Source: Edaphobacter bradus (GTDB lineage Bacteria > Acidobacteriota > Terriglobia > Terriglobales > Acidobacteriaceae). Taken from it: a stretch of DNA of 64,000 nucleotides. The DNA lies in contig NZ_JAGSYF010000001.1 in NCBI RefSeq assembly GCF_025685645.1, positions 620,001-684,000 of the forward strand. Reading direction: 5' to 3'. The notes under the pieces are model-generated. The model made no database searches, had not been told where the DNA came from, and saw only the letters and a list, made by a program, of their open reading frames with translations. This document shows positions 35,970 through 44,756 of this stretch, one piece after another. Positions within the stretch are counted from its first letter, which is position 1. Each line of letters starts with the position of its first letter. Both the position numbers and the translations under genes were made by a program.

Positions 35970-37404
35970 CAGCTCGCAAAACAGATTTGGCACGAAAGCC
36001 GCATGGACTCTTCTCCTGGCAGCTGCCATGCTCCCCGGATGTGCGGTCGGACCCAACTATCATCGGCCGGTTGTGCAGATGCCTACGGCATTCCACGGTC
36101 CCGACGAATCCCAACAGACGGAAGCACAGACTGCATCGTTCGCCGATGTGCCATGGTGGCAGGTGTTCCACGATCCTCAATTGCAGGAACTGATCCGCAC
36201 GGCGCTGAAGCAGAACTATGATCTGCAATTAGCGGTCGAGCGCGTCAGTGCCGCAAGAGCACAGGTCGGTATTACACGCTCAAATCAGTTTCCGCAGGTT
36301 TCCCTCAATCCGGAATTCAGCGGGGGAAAGACTGATCAGAACATCAAATCGAACATCTTTTCGCTCGCCGGTGACGCCGTATTTCAAGTGGATCTGTTCG
36401 GACGCTATCGGCGCGAAACCGAAGCGGCCCGAGCCCAACTGCTGGGCACAGAGGACGCACAACAGACCGTAATCCTGACGCTGGTGAGCGACGTGGCAAG
36501 TGATTACTTTCTGCTGCGCAATCTAGACATGCAGCTTCAGATCACCAAGGAGACGGTGCGAACTCAGGAAGATTCTGTCAAGTTGACCGAACTGCGGCGC
36601 CAGCACGGAGTCGCCACAAGCCTTGACGTGCTTCAGGCGCGGCAGGTGCTCGACACCGCGAATGCGCAGATCCCGGACTTGGAACGGCAAATCGGCCAAA
36701 CTGAGGATGCCATCAGTATCCTTCTCGGGAAGTACCCTGACAACGTTCCGCGCGGCCAACCTCTCGGCATCGAGACTCCGGATGGCTGGAATTGGAGCGA
36801 GACTCTGCCGCCCCAGCTACCCACGGGGCTTCCTTCGGAGCTGCTCGAGCGCAGGCCCGATATTCGCGAGGCGGAGCAGAGCCTGGTTGCTGCCAATGCC
36901 AATATCGGCGTAGCCAAAGCGATGTTCTTTCCGCAAATCTCGCTGCTCGGCTCTGGCGGTGCGGCTTTCGGTCATAGCCAGTCTGCCGGCTCGCACATTC
37001 CGGCCCCTCCCGGGGTAGGAAGCTACGCGGCAACCGCGACGCAGCCGATTTTTGAAGGTGGCTACTTGCGCAACAACCTGCGATACGCGAAATCTCAAGA
37101 GCGGCAAGCTCTGATCGGTTACCAACAAACCATTCAGCGCGCGTTCGGCGATGTTTCCGACGCCCTGATTGGTTATGAAAAATACCACGGAGTCCGCGAG
37201 CGCCAGGAACAATCAGTAAAAGATTTGCAGGAATCAGTCAACGTATCGCTCATGCGCTATAAAGGCGGGACCGCAACTTATCTCTCTGTCCTAGATAGCC
37301 AACGGTCGCTATTCACAGCCGAGCTCACCCTGGCACAGGCACGCAACAACGAGTACCAGAGCCTGGTCCAGCTCTATAAGGCATTGGGCGGCGGTTGGAA
37401 ATAG
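35962..37404 (+). CDS. Outer-membrane factor lipoprotein, OprM/NodT type
   Basis: About 480 aa. The lipobox in [11 protein letters not shown] directs lipidation at the Cys near residue 23. Two outer-membrane-efflux repeats follow, with [20 protein letters not shown] near 65, [20 protein letters not shown] near 300 and [20 protein letters not shown] near 435. It forms the trimeric exit duct of tripartite pumps. GGAGGGTGA stands before the ATG, which overlaps the end of the RND fossil by eight bases. Since the cognate pump is broken, it may serve EmrAB or the MacB-type exporter, neither of which encodes its own duct in this window. Confidence 0.9.
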   Translation: MRNSSQNRFGTKAAWTLLLAAAMLPGCAVGPNYHRPVVQMPTAFHGPDESQQTEAQTASFADVPWWQVFHDPQLQELIRTALKQNYDLQLAVERVSAARAQVGITRSNQFPQVSLNPEFSGGKTDQNIKSNIFSLAGDAVFQVDLFGRYRRETEAARAQLLGTEDAQQTVILTLVSDVASDYFLLRNLDMQLQITKETVRTQEDSVKLTELRRQHGVATSLDVLQARQVLDTANAQIPDLERQIGQTEDAISILLGKYPDNVPRGQPLGIETPDGWNWSETLPPQLPTGLPSELLERRPDIREAEQSLVAANANIGVAKAMFFPQISLLGSGGAAFGHSQSAGSHIPAPPGVGSYAATATQPIFEGGYLRNNLRYAKSQERQALIGYQQTIQRAFGDVSDALIGYEKYHGVRERQEQSVKDLQESVNVSLMRYKGGTATYLSVLDSQRSLFTAELTLAQARNNEYQSLVQLYKALGGGWK

Positions 37405-37427
37405 ATCGTTTTTGAAAAGAGGAGCCG

Positions 37428-37923
37428 ATGTTTATCCATCGTTTGGGAACAGAGTTGCTTCTAATAACCCTCACGCTGTGGTTACAGTCTGCGGGGGTTG
37501 CGGCGCTCATAGCGTGCGTTGCGGAACGAGACGCGCACAATGGGCGCCTTTCGGCTCGCTGCACTCGTTGTGCGACTAGCAATAGCCGTTGTCGTTCTGC
37601 ACGGATTGGAGATTATGCTGTGGGCAGGATTCTATCGCTCGCGTTGCCTACCGCCGTGGGACTCTGCGATCTACTTCTCGGCAAGCAGTTATTCAACTCT
37701 TGGCTGCATTGACGTAAGCCTCCCATCGAGCTGGCGCATGTTAGCGCCCCTTGAGAGCGTCATCGGCGGGTTGATGTGTGGCATATCGGTGAGTCTACTT
37801 TTTGCAATCGTCACGCGGCTGATTAACCACGAGGAGCGAATCTTGCCTGAAGAACAAGGCGCTGTCATTACCCACCACAGTTTTGTTCAGAGAAACATCT
37901 CATGCAGGACAACCGCGAACTGA
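37428..37923 (+). pseudogene. Two-helix ion-channel-like protein, frameshifted
   Basis: Frame one starts with MFIHRLGTELLLITLTLWLQ and loses sense near 37,515. Frame two continues from there with LAALVVRLAIAVVVLHGLEI, YFSASSYSTLGCIDVSLPSS and GGLMCGISVSLLFAIVTRLI. This is the pattern of pore-helix, filter and second helix of two-TM potassium-channel-like proteins. The filter TLGCID deviates from the usual T-V/L-G-Y-G-D. The frames overlap by one base shift, so this is either a pseudogene or a sequencing error. It directly follows the outer-membrane factor gene. Confidence 0.5.
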
Positions 37924-38096
37924 GGGAGCTCAACGAACATTTGACTGACGCCGAGATTACGTGGGCGATTCGGTACCTGCATCCACACTTAGGTGCTGAA
38001 AGAACCGGAGAAGACGCCGGCACGCTTGTCGGGATTTGCATCACATTGCTCACCGGATTAACAGGCGCAATCTGTCTTTACATCCGGAACCTTTGA
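37902..38096 (+). CDS. Small membrane protein, unknown
   Basis: The frame encodes 64 aa with a charged N-terminus (RELRELNEHLTDAEITWAIR) and one predicted membrane helix (TLVGICITLLTGLTGAICLY) at the end. It starts inside the last 22 bases of the channel-like gene, which suggests coupling. I do not recognise the family. Confidence 0.45.
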   Translation: MQDNRELRELNEHLTDAEITWAIRYLHPHLGAERTGEDAGTLVGICITLLTGLTGAICLYIRNL

Positions 38097-38480
38097 ACGC
38101 GCAAACATGGCGGTGGCGATTCCAAGAGGGCTTGGAAAAACTTCTCATGCATGATGACCCGGATCAAAGCAGACATCAGCAGCGCCGAGACTTGCGCCAC
38201 GAGCGAAGCAGCGTCTGCTGCCGTCGCCAAATCCGCCGCAACGCCTGATAGTGAGGCGGTGTGTACGGTTCTGTGTATGTCGGCAATCGCCTTCTCGACA
38301 CGCTCAATGAAGAGCTCGTCTTCAAGGTCCCTTATGCCCACATACCTCTTGCGGGCTGCTCTGTGCCCTTTCGGGAGGGCCAGAACAAGTGGCTCCCGAA
38401 TCAGCAGCATGTTCTCGATTTGGTCGTAGGTACGGCTCAAGTGACCAATGCAGACATCAAGGCTTCCCGTAACATTTTCA
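38078..38480 (-). pseudogene. LysR-family regulator fossil (effector domain piece)
   Basis: Minus-strand LDVCIGHLSRTYDQIENMLL and then IREPLVLALPKGHRAARKRY and GIRDLEDELFIERVE follow the middle of a LysR substrate-binding domain. The first part is in a different frame from the second, and both the DNA-binding domain and the C-terminus are missing. A decayed regulator. Confidence 0.6.
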
Positions 38481-38499
38481 GACCGGGGTCAACCTCACA

Positions 38500-38650
38500 A
38501 GGGCCCGAGTGGGAATTATGTTCCTTCCATCTTCTGCAAGAGACTTTGTTCCTGATGGGGTCGTGTTACGAACTCCAGGTTTTTCTATCGGACCGTTGGA
38601 CACGTTTGCTCTATGGTCGCGTGGCAATGTAGACCCAAGCCCCTTGCGGG
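38500..38650 (+). pseudogene. Possible second LysR effector-domain fossil
   Basis: On the plus strand, FLPSSARDFVPDGVVLRTPG and LWSRGNVDPSPLRE resemble the last strand-turn and C-terminus of LysR effector domains (VPxSxRxxxxxGVVxR, then WRxxxxSPLLxxF). It points opposite to the neighbouring fossil, so it comes from a different gene or an inversion. Short and tentative. Confidence 0.35.
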
Positions 38651-38747
38651 AAAGGCAGCTCGGATCTGGTCAAAGGCTGGCTAAGCCCGGTCTGAAACAA
38701 GGATATCTCCCGCCGCCGGTGCGTCGGGAATGTGGGAATCGATACTC

Positions 38748-39680
38748 CTAATGCTTACGTGTCCTTGGCATATGAGCTGCTGTCTTGGCGCGAATGTTGG
38801 CAGCTTCACTCTGTACTAAGTCTAGGAACGATTGCAGAACCACGGACTGACTGTTTTGGGACCACGCAGCAACGAGCTCAATCCGAATGTGATCCGGAGT
38901 AATACGTCGGAACGCAACTCCATCGGCGCGCAGATTGCGCACGCAGGCAGGGACGATCGTTGCCCCCGCCTCTGAGGCCACAAGCGACAGCACCGTTTGC
39001 ATGAGGTTCGGCTCATGCTCCACTCGGGGAATAAACCCAGCTTCACGGCATAATGCGGTGATGCTGTCGAAGAGCCCGGGAGCGCCGCGTCTATGAAACA
39101 GCACCAGCGGCACCTGCTCCAAAGTCTTCAGATCGACAGTTTGCTTCCGTGGAGCCATGCGTTCCGGCATGGCAACGAGCAAGGGCTCCCTATAGATTGT
39201 CCGCGAATCCAAGAGTGCCGCCTGCTCGTTTGAGAGCGGGCGAGTGAAGCCTAGATCAAGCTCACCACGCGCGAAGGCGTCGTCCTGCTGCACCGGGGTC
39301 AATTCATCGAGGACCAACTTCACGCCGGGATAGCGCTCGCGGTAGAGGCGAATGAGTCCAGGCAGGAACGATGCGGTAGCGGAACCGAGAAAACCAATAC
39401 GGAGGACACCGATCTCTCCACGCGCAGCGCGGCGAGCGGACTCGACGGCTTCCTCGACCTGCTGGAGAACTCGGACAGCTTCCTTGTAGAAGACCTCTCC
39501 TTCAGGTGTGAGTCTTGCGCGGCGTTTCTCACGGAGGAAGAGCTTCAATCCCAGCTCCTCTTCAAGTTCGGCGACAGCCTGACTGAGAGCCGGTTGAGCA
39601 ACGTGCCGCTGGCGTGCCGCCTCGCGATATCCATTCCACTGGACGACCGATGTGAAGTAGCGAAAGTGACGCAGCTCCAA
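38748..39680 (-). CDS. LysR-family transcriptional regulator
   Basis: The 310-aa protein has an N-terminal winged helix (MELRHFRYFTSVVQWNGYRE, then RQRHVAQPALSQAVAELEEE) and a full effector domain (GVLRIGFLGSATASFLPGLI, GELDLGFTRPL, PLVLFHRRGAPGLFD). The pattern is close to BenM/CatM-like regulators. It is divergent from the AhpD-like gene, with 115 bp between them, and probably controls the AhpD - peroxiredoxin - old yellow enzyme - SDR unit. The inducer is unknown. Confidence 0.92.
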   Translation of the reverse strand: MELRHFRYFTSVVQWNGYREAARQRHVAQPALSQAVAELEEELGLKLFLREKRRARLTPEGEVFYKEAVRVLQQVEEAVESARRAARGEIGVLRIGFLGSATASFLPGLIRLYRERYPGVKLVLDELTPVQQDDAFARGELDLGFTRPLSNEQAALLDSRTIYREPLLVAMPERMAPRKQTVDLKTLEQVPLVLFHRRGAPGLFDSITALCREAGFIPRVEHEPNLMQTVLSLVASEAGATIVPACVRNLRADGVAFRRITPDHIRIELVAAWSQNSQSVVLQSFLDLVQSEAANIRAKTAAHMPRTRKH

Positions 39681-39795
39681 GGTGAACGTGGCTCCTTATC
39701 AAGGTGATCGTAAACTACTACGAATCATATCAAATGGCCGCTGTATCTATGTGTGTAGCTGACGGTGATGAGCCGAGCTTAAGGAGATTACAGAT

Positions 39796-40356
39796 ATGAC
39801 GATCGCTACCAAAACCCTGTTCCAACCCTTGACCATTGCCGCCGCTCCCGAGGCCTCAAAGCCTATACTGGAAAACATCCAGAAGGCCTTCGGCTTTATT
39901 CCGAACCTGATGGCTACCTTTGCGAACAGCCCCGCCGTTCTTCAGGGATATCTCGCGTTGGACGGCGCATTCGAGAAGGGCACCTTCACTCCTGTTGAGC
40001 GTCAGGTCATTCTGCTTGCGGCAAGCGAAGAGAACAGCTGTGCTTATTGCTCGGCCGCTCACGCGACCATCGCCAAGAACTTCCTGCACGCTCCAGCCGA
40101 GACGATCGCCGCGATTCGCGATGGCAAGCCGTTGGCGGATCAGAAGCTGAACGCCCTGGTGAATCTCGTCCGTGAGATCGTCCGCAAGCGCGGTTTCGCT
40201 TCGCCCGAAACGGTCGATGCCTTCCTTGCCGTTGGCTATCAGAAGCCGCAGGTGATGGAGCTGCTGCTCGGCGTTGCGCTCAAGACGGTTTCGAACTACC
40301 TCGACCATCTTTCCCCAGCAACGATCGACCAGGCGTTTGCGGCAGAGGCTCGGTAA
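39796..40356 (+). CDS. AhpD-like / carboxymuconolactone decarboxylase family protein
   Basis: The 186-aa all-helical protein has the redox motif ENSCAYCSAAHATIAK (CxxC plus His, about residues 79-94) typical of AhpD-type alkylhydroperoxidases. TTAAGGAG lies before the ATG. First gene of the unit divergent from LysR; the following gene is a peroxiredoxin-like protein, so peroxide handling is likely. Confidence 0.9.
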   Translation: MTIATKTLFQPLTIAAAPEASKPILENIQKAFGFIPNLMATFANSPAVLQGYLALDGAFEKGTFTPVERQVILLAASEENSCAYCSAAHATIAKNFLHAPAETIAAIRDGKPLADQKLNALVNLVREIVRKRGFASPETVDAFLAVGYQKPQVMELLLGVALKTVSNYLDHLSPATIDQAFAAEAR

Positions 40357-40413
40357 GAGCCTCCGCCCCGCGCGGAACCGCTACGAAACAACGCACCCAG
40401 GGAAAGGTGTTCG

Positions 40414-41097
40414 ATGGCAACTCAAACTCAGGTACTGCAAACGACGAGCGAGCTGGACGAGGCGCGCGATCACTATCGCAATCGGGTGATCCCGGCGGAC
40501 AAGCTCGCAATCATGGACCGGGCCACGGAGGCGCTTGTCCATAGCGGACAGGCCTCCCGTGCCCTGAAACCAGGTGATCGCGTGAGCGACTTCATCCTGA
40601 TGGATGCGCATGGCTCGCCTGTGCGCCTCCAGCAACTGCTCGAACACGGGCCAGTCGTGGTGGCCTTCTATCGCGGAGGCTGGTGCCCCTACTGCAACAT
40701 CGAACTGCGCGGCCTGCAGCGGGTGTTGCGGGAGATTCAGCAGCTAGGCGCGTCCCTCGTGGCCATCTCGCCGCAGCTTCCTGATAACTCGCTGACGACG
40801 GCAGAGAAGAATGCGCTCGAATTTCCGGTGTTGAGCGATGTCGGAAACACGGTGGCACGACGCTTCGGCATCGTGTTCACGCTGCCTGCCGATCTGCTTG
40901 AAACCTACGAAGGTTTCCAGCACGGTTTGCTGGAGAAGAACGGCAAGGTGGGCGCGTCCCAGCTGCCGATCCCAGCAACGTTTGTGCTGGATCAGCATGG
41001 CGTGATTCAGCTTGCCTATGTGGATGCGGACTATACGCGCCGCCTCGATCCGGAGATTGTGCTCGACAAACTGCGCGAGTTAAGCCAGCGCAGTTAA
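40414..41097 (+). CDS. AhpC/TSA-family peroxiredoxin-like protein
   Basis: The 227-aa thioredoxin-fold protein has the active segment VVVAFYRGGWCPYCNIELRG (about 76-95) with a CxxC in place of the single peroxidatic Cys pattern, then SLVAISPQLPDNSL and FPVLSDVGNTVARRFG. It is close to the AhpC/TSA-like group that precedes oxidoreductases in soil bacteria. AAAGG lies before the start, 57 bp after the AhpD-like gene. Confidence 0.9.
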   Translation: MATQTQVLQTTSELDEARDHYRNRVIPADKLAIMDRATEALVHSGQASRALKPGDRVSDFILMDAHGSPVRLQQLLEHGPVVVAFYRGGWCPYCNIELRGLQRVLREIQQLGASLVAISPQLPDNSLTTAEKNALEFPVLSDVGNTVARRFGIVFTLPADLLETYEGFQHGLLEKNGKVGASQLPIPATFVLDQHGVIQLAYVDADYTRRLDPEIVLDKLRELSQRS

Positions 41098-41112
41098 GGA
41101 ACGGTGAAGACC

Positions 41113-41625
41113 ATGAACAAGCTGCTCTCGCCGCTTTCACTCGGACCATACGTGCTGCGCAACCGCGTGGTCATGGCTCCGCTCACGCGCACGCGAGCCG
41201 GCGAACGCAATGTGCCTCGTGAGATGAACGTCGAATACTACCGTCGGCACGCATCGGCGGGGCTCATCATCACGGAAGCCACACCGGTATCGCCATACGG
41301 CCTCGATCTCGGGCCGGACCGCTTTCGTCGGCTGATCACGGGCGAGATGCGGCTGATCGCGGCCGGAGGCTATAAGCCTGCAGATGCTGAATCGTTGCTT
41401 GAGCGCGGCGATGCCGAGGCGGTCGCATTCGGCCGGCTCTTCATCGCCAATCCCGATCTGCCGCGCCGCATTGCTTTGGACGCGAAGTTGAATGTATATG
41501 ATCGCAGCACCTTCTACACGCGCGAGACGAAAGGCTACACGGACTATCCCTCGCTCGAACAACAGGAAGCCGCCAATCGCCAAAGCGCGGTACAGGAGAA
41601 AGAGTATGTCGAAGTTGAACGGTAA
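41113..41625 (+). pseudogene. Old yellow enzyme (NADH:flavin oxidoreductase) with large in-frame deletion
   Basis: The first 65 codons match the start of an old yellow enzyme (LLSPLSLGPYVLRNRVVMAP, LTRTRA, YYRRHASAGLIITEATPVSP). The frame then jumps, near 41,310, to the family C-terminus: SLLERGDAEAVAFGRLFIAN, PDLPRR and YDRSTFYTRETKGYTDYP. About 190 central residues of the TIM barrel are missing, including the substrate-binding His/Asn pair and the catalytic Tyr. The frame is preserved, giving a 170-aa product that can hardly bind FMN normally. It overlaps the start of the SDR gene. Confidence 0.8.
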
Positions 41626-42352
41626 AGTGGCTATCGTTACAGGTGGTTCCAAGGGTATTGGAGCTGGGATCTCTACCGCCCTCGCCGCAGCGGGCGCGGC
41701 AGTGGTCGTTAACTACTCAAGCAGTCGCGAAGCTGCAGATCAAGTGGTAGAACAGATCATCGCGGCTGGCGGCAAGGCGATCGCTGTACAGGGCGATATG
41801 TCCAAAGCTGCTGACGTGGACCAACTCTTCGCGAAGGCGCAGACCGAGTATGGGCACCTAGATATCCTGGTCAACAATGCGGGTGTCTTCCAGTTCGATT
41901 CCATCGAGACGTTCCAGGAAGAGGAGTTCCATCGCGAGTTCAACATCAATGTGCTCGGCCCTTTGCTCACGATCCAGCGTGCTATCAAAGTTATGCCCGA
42001 AGGCGGCAGCATCATCAATCTCAGCTCGGTGTATGCCCTGAATCCGGGACCAGCATCGGCCATCTACTCGGCTACCAAAGCTGCGGTGGATACCATCACC
42101 AAAGTTGCTGCCCGCGAGCTTGGTGCCCGCAAGATCCGCGTCAACTCCATTCTTCCCGGCGTCACCCGCACGCCTGGCATCCAGAAGATCGAAGGCTTTG
42201 AGGATACGGTTGGCAAGCAACTCGCCGCGAATACGCCGCTCGGTCGGCTCGGTGAGCCGGATGACATCGCGCGTGTTGCCGTCTTTCTTGCTTCCGATGA
42301 TGCGGCGTGGGTGACAGGCGAGGCGATCCGTGTCGGAGGCGGCCTGCAGTAA
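41606..42352 (+). CDS. Short-chain dehydrogenase/reductase (3-oxoacyl-ACP reductase-like)
   Basis: The 248-aa enzyme has a complete classical SDR set: TGGSKGIGAGISTALAAAG, NNAG near 88, catalytic Ser in INLSSVYALN and YSATK motif, then GVTRTPGIQ and GEAIRVGGG. It should reduce or oxidise carbonyl/hydroxyl groups with NAD(P)H. AGGAGAAAGAGT precedes the ATG at 41606, which lies inside the end of the old yellow enzyme fragment. An earlier frame opening at 41492 is rejected. Confidence 0.92.
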   Translation: MSKLNGKVAIVTGGSKGIGAGISTALAAAGAAVVVNYSSSREAADQVVEQIIAAGGKAIAVQGDMSKAADVDQLFAKAQTEYGHLDILVNNAGVFQFDSIETFQEEEFHREFNINVLGPLLTIQRAIKVMPEGGSIINLSSVYALNPGPASAIYSATKAAVDTITKVAARELGARKIRVNSILPGVTRTPGIQKIEGFEDTVGKQLAANTPLGRLGEPDDIARVAVFLASDDAAWVTGEAIRVGGGLQ

Positions 42353-42385
42353 GGCCGTTTAAGACGGAAGTCGAGGAGAGCAAAG

Positions 42386-42808
42386 ATGGATAGCATTGCA
42401 ATCGTAGAGAGGTTTTGGAGGGAGGTGTGGCAGCAGCCACAAAATCCAGAAGCTATCGATCAGATGGTGGGGAAGGACTTCGTCATCACGAGTGGAGGCC
42501 GGGACATTGTCGGACGCGAAGCATTCAAAGCCTGGGTCATCGCTTTTCAAGCGCGTATCCACGACCTCCAATTCGAGAGCATCGAGACTTTTCAAAACCA
42601 GGACGGGAGCCGTGTTGCGTCCCGGTGGAAGATCACCGGGCGCAACAACGGTTTCTTGGGCACGCAGGCCAATAACGTGTATTTCGAGATGACGGGAACC
42701 GCGGTATGGGCTGTCAGCCAGAATGGTCTTCTGGAGCACAACTGGGTCGAGCGTAATGCCTTCGAGGTCTACGCCGTATTGCGGGCTTCCAAGCCAAGTT
42801 CCAGCTAG
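42386..42808 (+). CDS. SnoaL-like polyketide-cyclase/NTF2-fold protein
   Basis: The 140-aa protein has the alpha+beta cone pattern of the SnoaL/NTF2 superfamily: VERFWREVWQQPQNPEAIDQ, VGREAFKAWVIAFQARIHDL, then VASRWKITGRNNGFLG and LLEHNWVERNAFEVYAVL. It is likely a small isomerase/hydrolase or ligand-binding protein. It follows the SDR by 33 bp with GAGGAGAG before the ATG. Confidence 0.85.
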   Translation: MDSIAIVERFWREVWQQPQNPEAIDQMVGKDFVITSGGRDIVGREAFKAWVIAFQARIHDLQFESIETFQNQDGSRVASRWKITGRNNGFLGTQANNVYFEMTGTAVWAVSQNGLLEHNWVERNAFEVYAVLRASKPSSS

Positions 42809-42897
42809 CACCGTGGCAATCGACCGCGGCGCTGGTATCAGCTACGTCTTCATCGACATAATCGCTTACCTAGGAGAAAGAGAGCATCTACAACCCG

Positions 42898-42918
42898 TAC
42901 GATACCGTATGGTCGCGT
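42898..42918. promoter_or_regulatory. Candidate operator related to the TetR box
   Basis: The box TACCGTATGGTC at 42903-42914, with CGA before it, resembles the TACC-N4-GGTA palindrome in front of the TetR/EmrA pair. It lies about 110 bp before the second peroxiredoxin gene. Weak evidence. Confidence 0.25.
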
Positions 42919-43022
42919 ATCAAATCAGCTGAGGCGAGTTAACACCATGCAGAAGTCCCGTGGAAATGGACGCGGCGTTTCTGTACGAAGCGTGAAGTTC
43001 CGCAAAGAAAGGAAGCCAATCG

Positions 43023-43574
43023 ATGAAGTTCAGGGCCGGAGATACCTTTCCTCAACTCAGTGTTTTTACCTCCAAAGGGACACGCTTGGTGATTCCCGTC
43101 GCCGGCGCACGCTATACGCACATTCAATTTCGGCGATTTTCCGGGTGCCCCATTTGCAATGCTCACATCGCGGCACTTCGCAGGAATAAAGCCGAGCTTG
43201 ACGCCGCTGGGATACACGAAGTGTTGTTCTTCCACTCATCACAGGAGGACGTGGCAGATTTTCACAACGATCTTCCCTTTGACGCTGTAGGCGACCGCGA
43301 GAAGCGCTACTATCGCCAGTTCGGAGTTGAGTCGTCCTGGAGATATATCAGTTGGGCTGCAACCAAAGCCGCCTTCTCCAGTATTTTGCGCGGGCGAATG
43401 GGAGCGAAGATGACTGGCGGTGCGCTCGGTTTGCCAGCCGAGTTCCTGGTCGCTCCTGACGGCCGAATCAAAGCCGCACACTACGGCAAGCACGCCTACG
43501 ATCAATGGCCTGTGGAGGCGCTTCTCGATTTCCTCCGAGATTCGAAACCAGAGGCCGCGAGTAAGGCTACTTAA
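43023..43574 (+). CDS. AhpC/TSA-family peroxiredoxin-like protein
   Basis: The 183-aa thioredoxin-fold protein has QFRRFSGCPICNAHIAALRR (about 36-55) with a CxxC, VLFFHSSQEDVADFHNDLPF, and LPAEFLVAPDGRIKAAHYGK. It resembles the peroxiredoxin-like AhpC/TSA proteins of soil bacteria rather than classical AhpC. AAAGGAAG precedes the ATG. A further frame opening at 42947 on the same strand is not supported. Confidence 0.88.
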   Translation: MKFRAGDTFPQLSVFTSKGTRLVIPVAGARYTHIQFRRFSGCPICNAHIAALRRNKAELDAAGIHEVLFFHSSQEDVADFHNDLPFDAVGDREKRYYRQFGVESSWRYISWAATKAAFSSILRGRMGAKMTGGALGLPAEFLVAPDGRIKAAHYGKHAYDQWPVEALLDFLRDSKPEAASKAT

Positions 43575-43638
43575 GAACAGGCTTTACTTCAGAGCGAGTC
43601 GTCAATGATCCACCCAGGAAAGCGCACAAGGAATGTAG

Positions 43639-43738
43639 ATGAGAAGCCTGTTTGAATCGGCTCAAGCGGAATCCTTATCGGTCCCCAATCGCATCTTTAT
43701 CGCACCGCTTACACGGAGCCGTGCAAAACGCTGATGGC
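43639..43738 (+). pseudogene. Old yellow enzyme fossil, N-terminal 30 codons
   Basis: MRSLFESAQAESLSVPNRIF followed by IAPLTRSRAKR is the start of an old yellow enzyme (LFxPxxxGxLxLPNRIxMAPLTRSRA). A stop follows and no more of the gene is seen up to the TetR gene. AAGGAA precedes the ATG. It is a second, separate remnant of the family 2.5 kb after the deleted copy. The rest of the gap (43739-43950) holds nothing recognisable. Confidence 0.6.
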
Positions 43739-43950
43739 GTACCACGTGAACGCCGCGAGTCGAAGAGTCGAGTTCTCCCTGACTAGGCCTACACTCCCTA
43801 TGTCAGCCGACGCCTTGCAACCGTTTTAGCCGTCTTGATCTCGCTCTGTTGAGGCTGATGTAATTCTTAGAACCAAACTGCGGAAGTGCTGGAAGCTGAT
43901 TGTGCGAAACTGTCTAGGGGAAGACGGGTGCACCAAATCGGTTTCGTAAC

Positions 43951-44640
43951 CTACTTGGCTGGAGAACGCTGGTAAGCCCTCATAAACATCAGCACTGCAG
44001 AGTCAAGATGCTTATGGATTGCATTCTTCGACATAGAAATAGGATCGAATCCGAGCACAAACCAACGCACCGGGCCACCTGTGACTAGGCTGAGGAAGTG
44101 CTGGGCCATCTGGCGGGTATCCTCATTCAATAGCCGCCTCTTCTCCACCTGCTTCGTGAAATATGCGGCCAATGTTTCTTCGCCGCGCTTAGGTCCAAGT
44201 TCGTAAAAGTGCTTCCCCAATTCAGGGAACGTGGCCGCTTCCATGCTGACCACCCGAAACAGCGCAATCTGTTCGTTCGACATCGCCAGTCGAATCAGGG
44301 TCGAGCCAAACTTCCGCAGAGTCTCATCTAAGGGAGGCTCCTCAGGCAGCGTGGCGGCAACCTGCTGAAAGATGCCATTAATTCGCCGGTCGATCACTGC
44401 CAGGAACAACTGCTCCTTCGTAGGAAACCGGGAGTAGAAGGTGGTCTTCGACGAATTGGCCCGCCGCGCGATTTCGTTCGTGCTGGCTGCCGAAAAGCCC
44501 TCGGAGATAAAGATCTCCGCAGCCACGTCAAGCAGCTCGGTCAAGCGCTCTTCATCCAGCCTGGCCCGGATGGGGTGAGGCTTGTGCTCCTTTGCTTTCA
44601 TAAAAATAGCCTCCGAACCTACGACACTATCGCTTCCCAT
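43951..44640 (-). CDS. TetR/AcrR-family transcriptional regulator
   Basis: About 229 aa. The N-terminal helix-turn-helix is LTELLDVAAEIFISEGFSAA followed by STNEIARRANSSKTTFYSRF. The C-terminal domain follows the AefR-like pattern (LIRLAMSNEQIALFRVVSME). The ATG at 44640 has AAAGGAAA upstream and is preferred over one at 44679. The gene is divergent from emrA-emrB, and a TACC-N4-GGTA palindrome lies in the gap, so it is the likely repressor of that exporter. Confidence 0.9.
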   Translation of the reverse strand: MGSDSVVGSEAIFMKAKEHKPHPIRARLDEERLTELLDVAAEIFISEGFSAASTNEIARRANSSKTTFYSRFPTKEQLFLAVIDRRINGIFQQVAATLPEEPPLDETLRKFGSTLIRLAMSNEQIALFRVVSMEAATFPELGKHFYELGPKRGEETLAAYFTKQVEKRRLLNEDTRQMAQHFLSLVTGGPVRWFVLGFDPISMSKNAIHKHLDSAVLMFMRAYQRSPAK

Positions 44641-44702
44641 TCTAATTTTCCTTTCTTCTTGCGACTTCTCGCATGACATTCACATCTTATGACTATCAGT
44701 AC

Positions 44703-44719
44703 CGTACCACATGGTATCG
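44703..44719. promoter_or_regulatory. TetR-type operator candidate
   Basis: The palindrome TACCACATGGTA at 44705-44716, with partly symmetric flanks (CG before, TCG after), lies in the 116-bp gap between the divergent TetR and EmrA genes. Confidence 0.45.
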
Positions 44720-44756
44720 TTTATTCTGATTGAGAATGCCTGGTCGGAGGTTAGTA

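Noticed and set aside
37428..37923. Programmed ribosomal frameshift in the channel-like gene
   Set aside because: No slippery heptamer or downstream structure is evident at the break; mutation or sequencing error is simpler.
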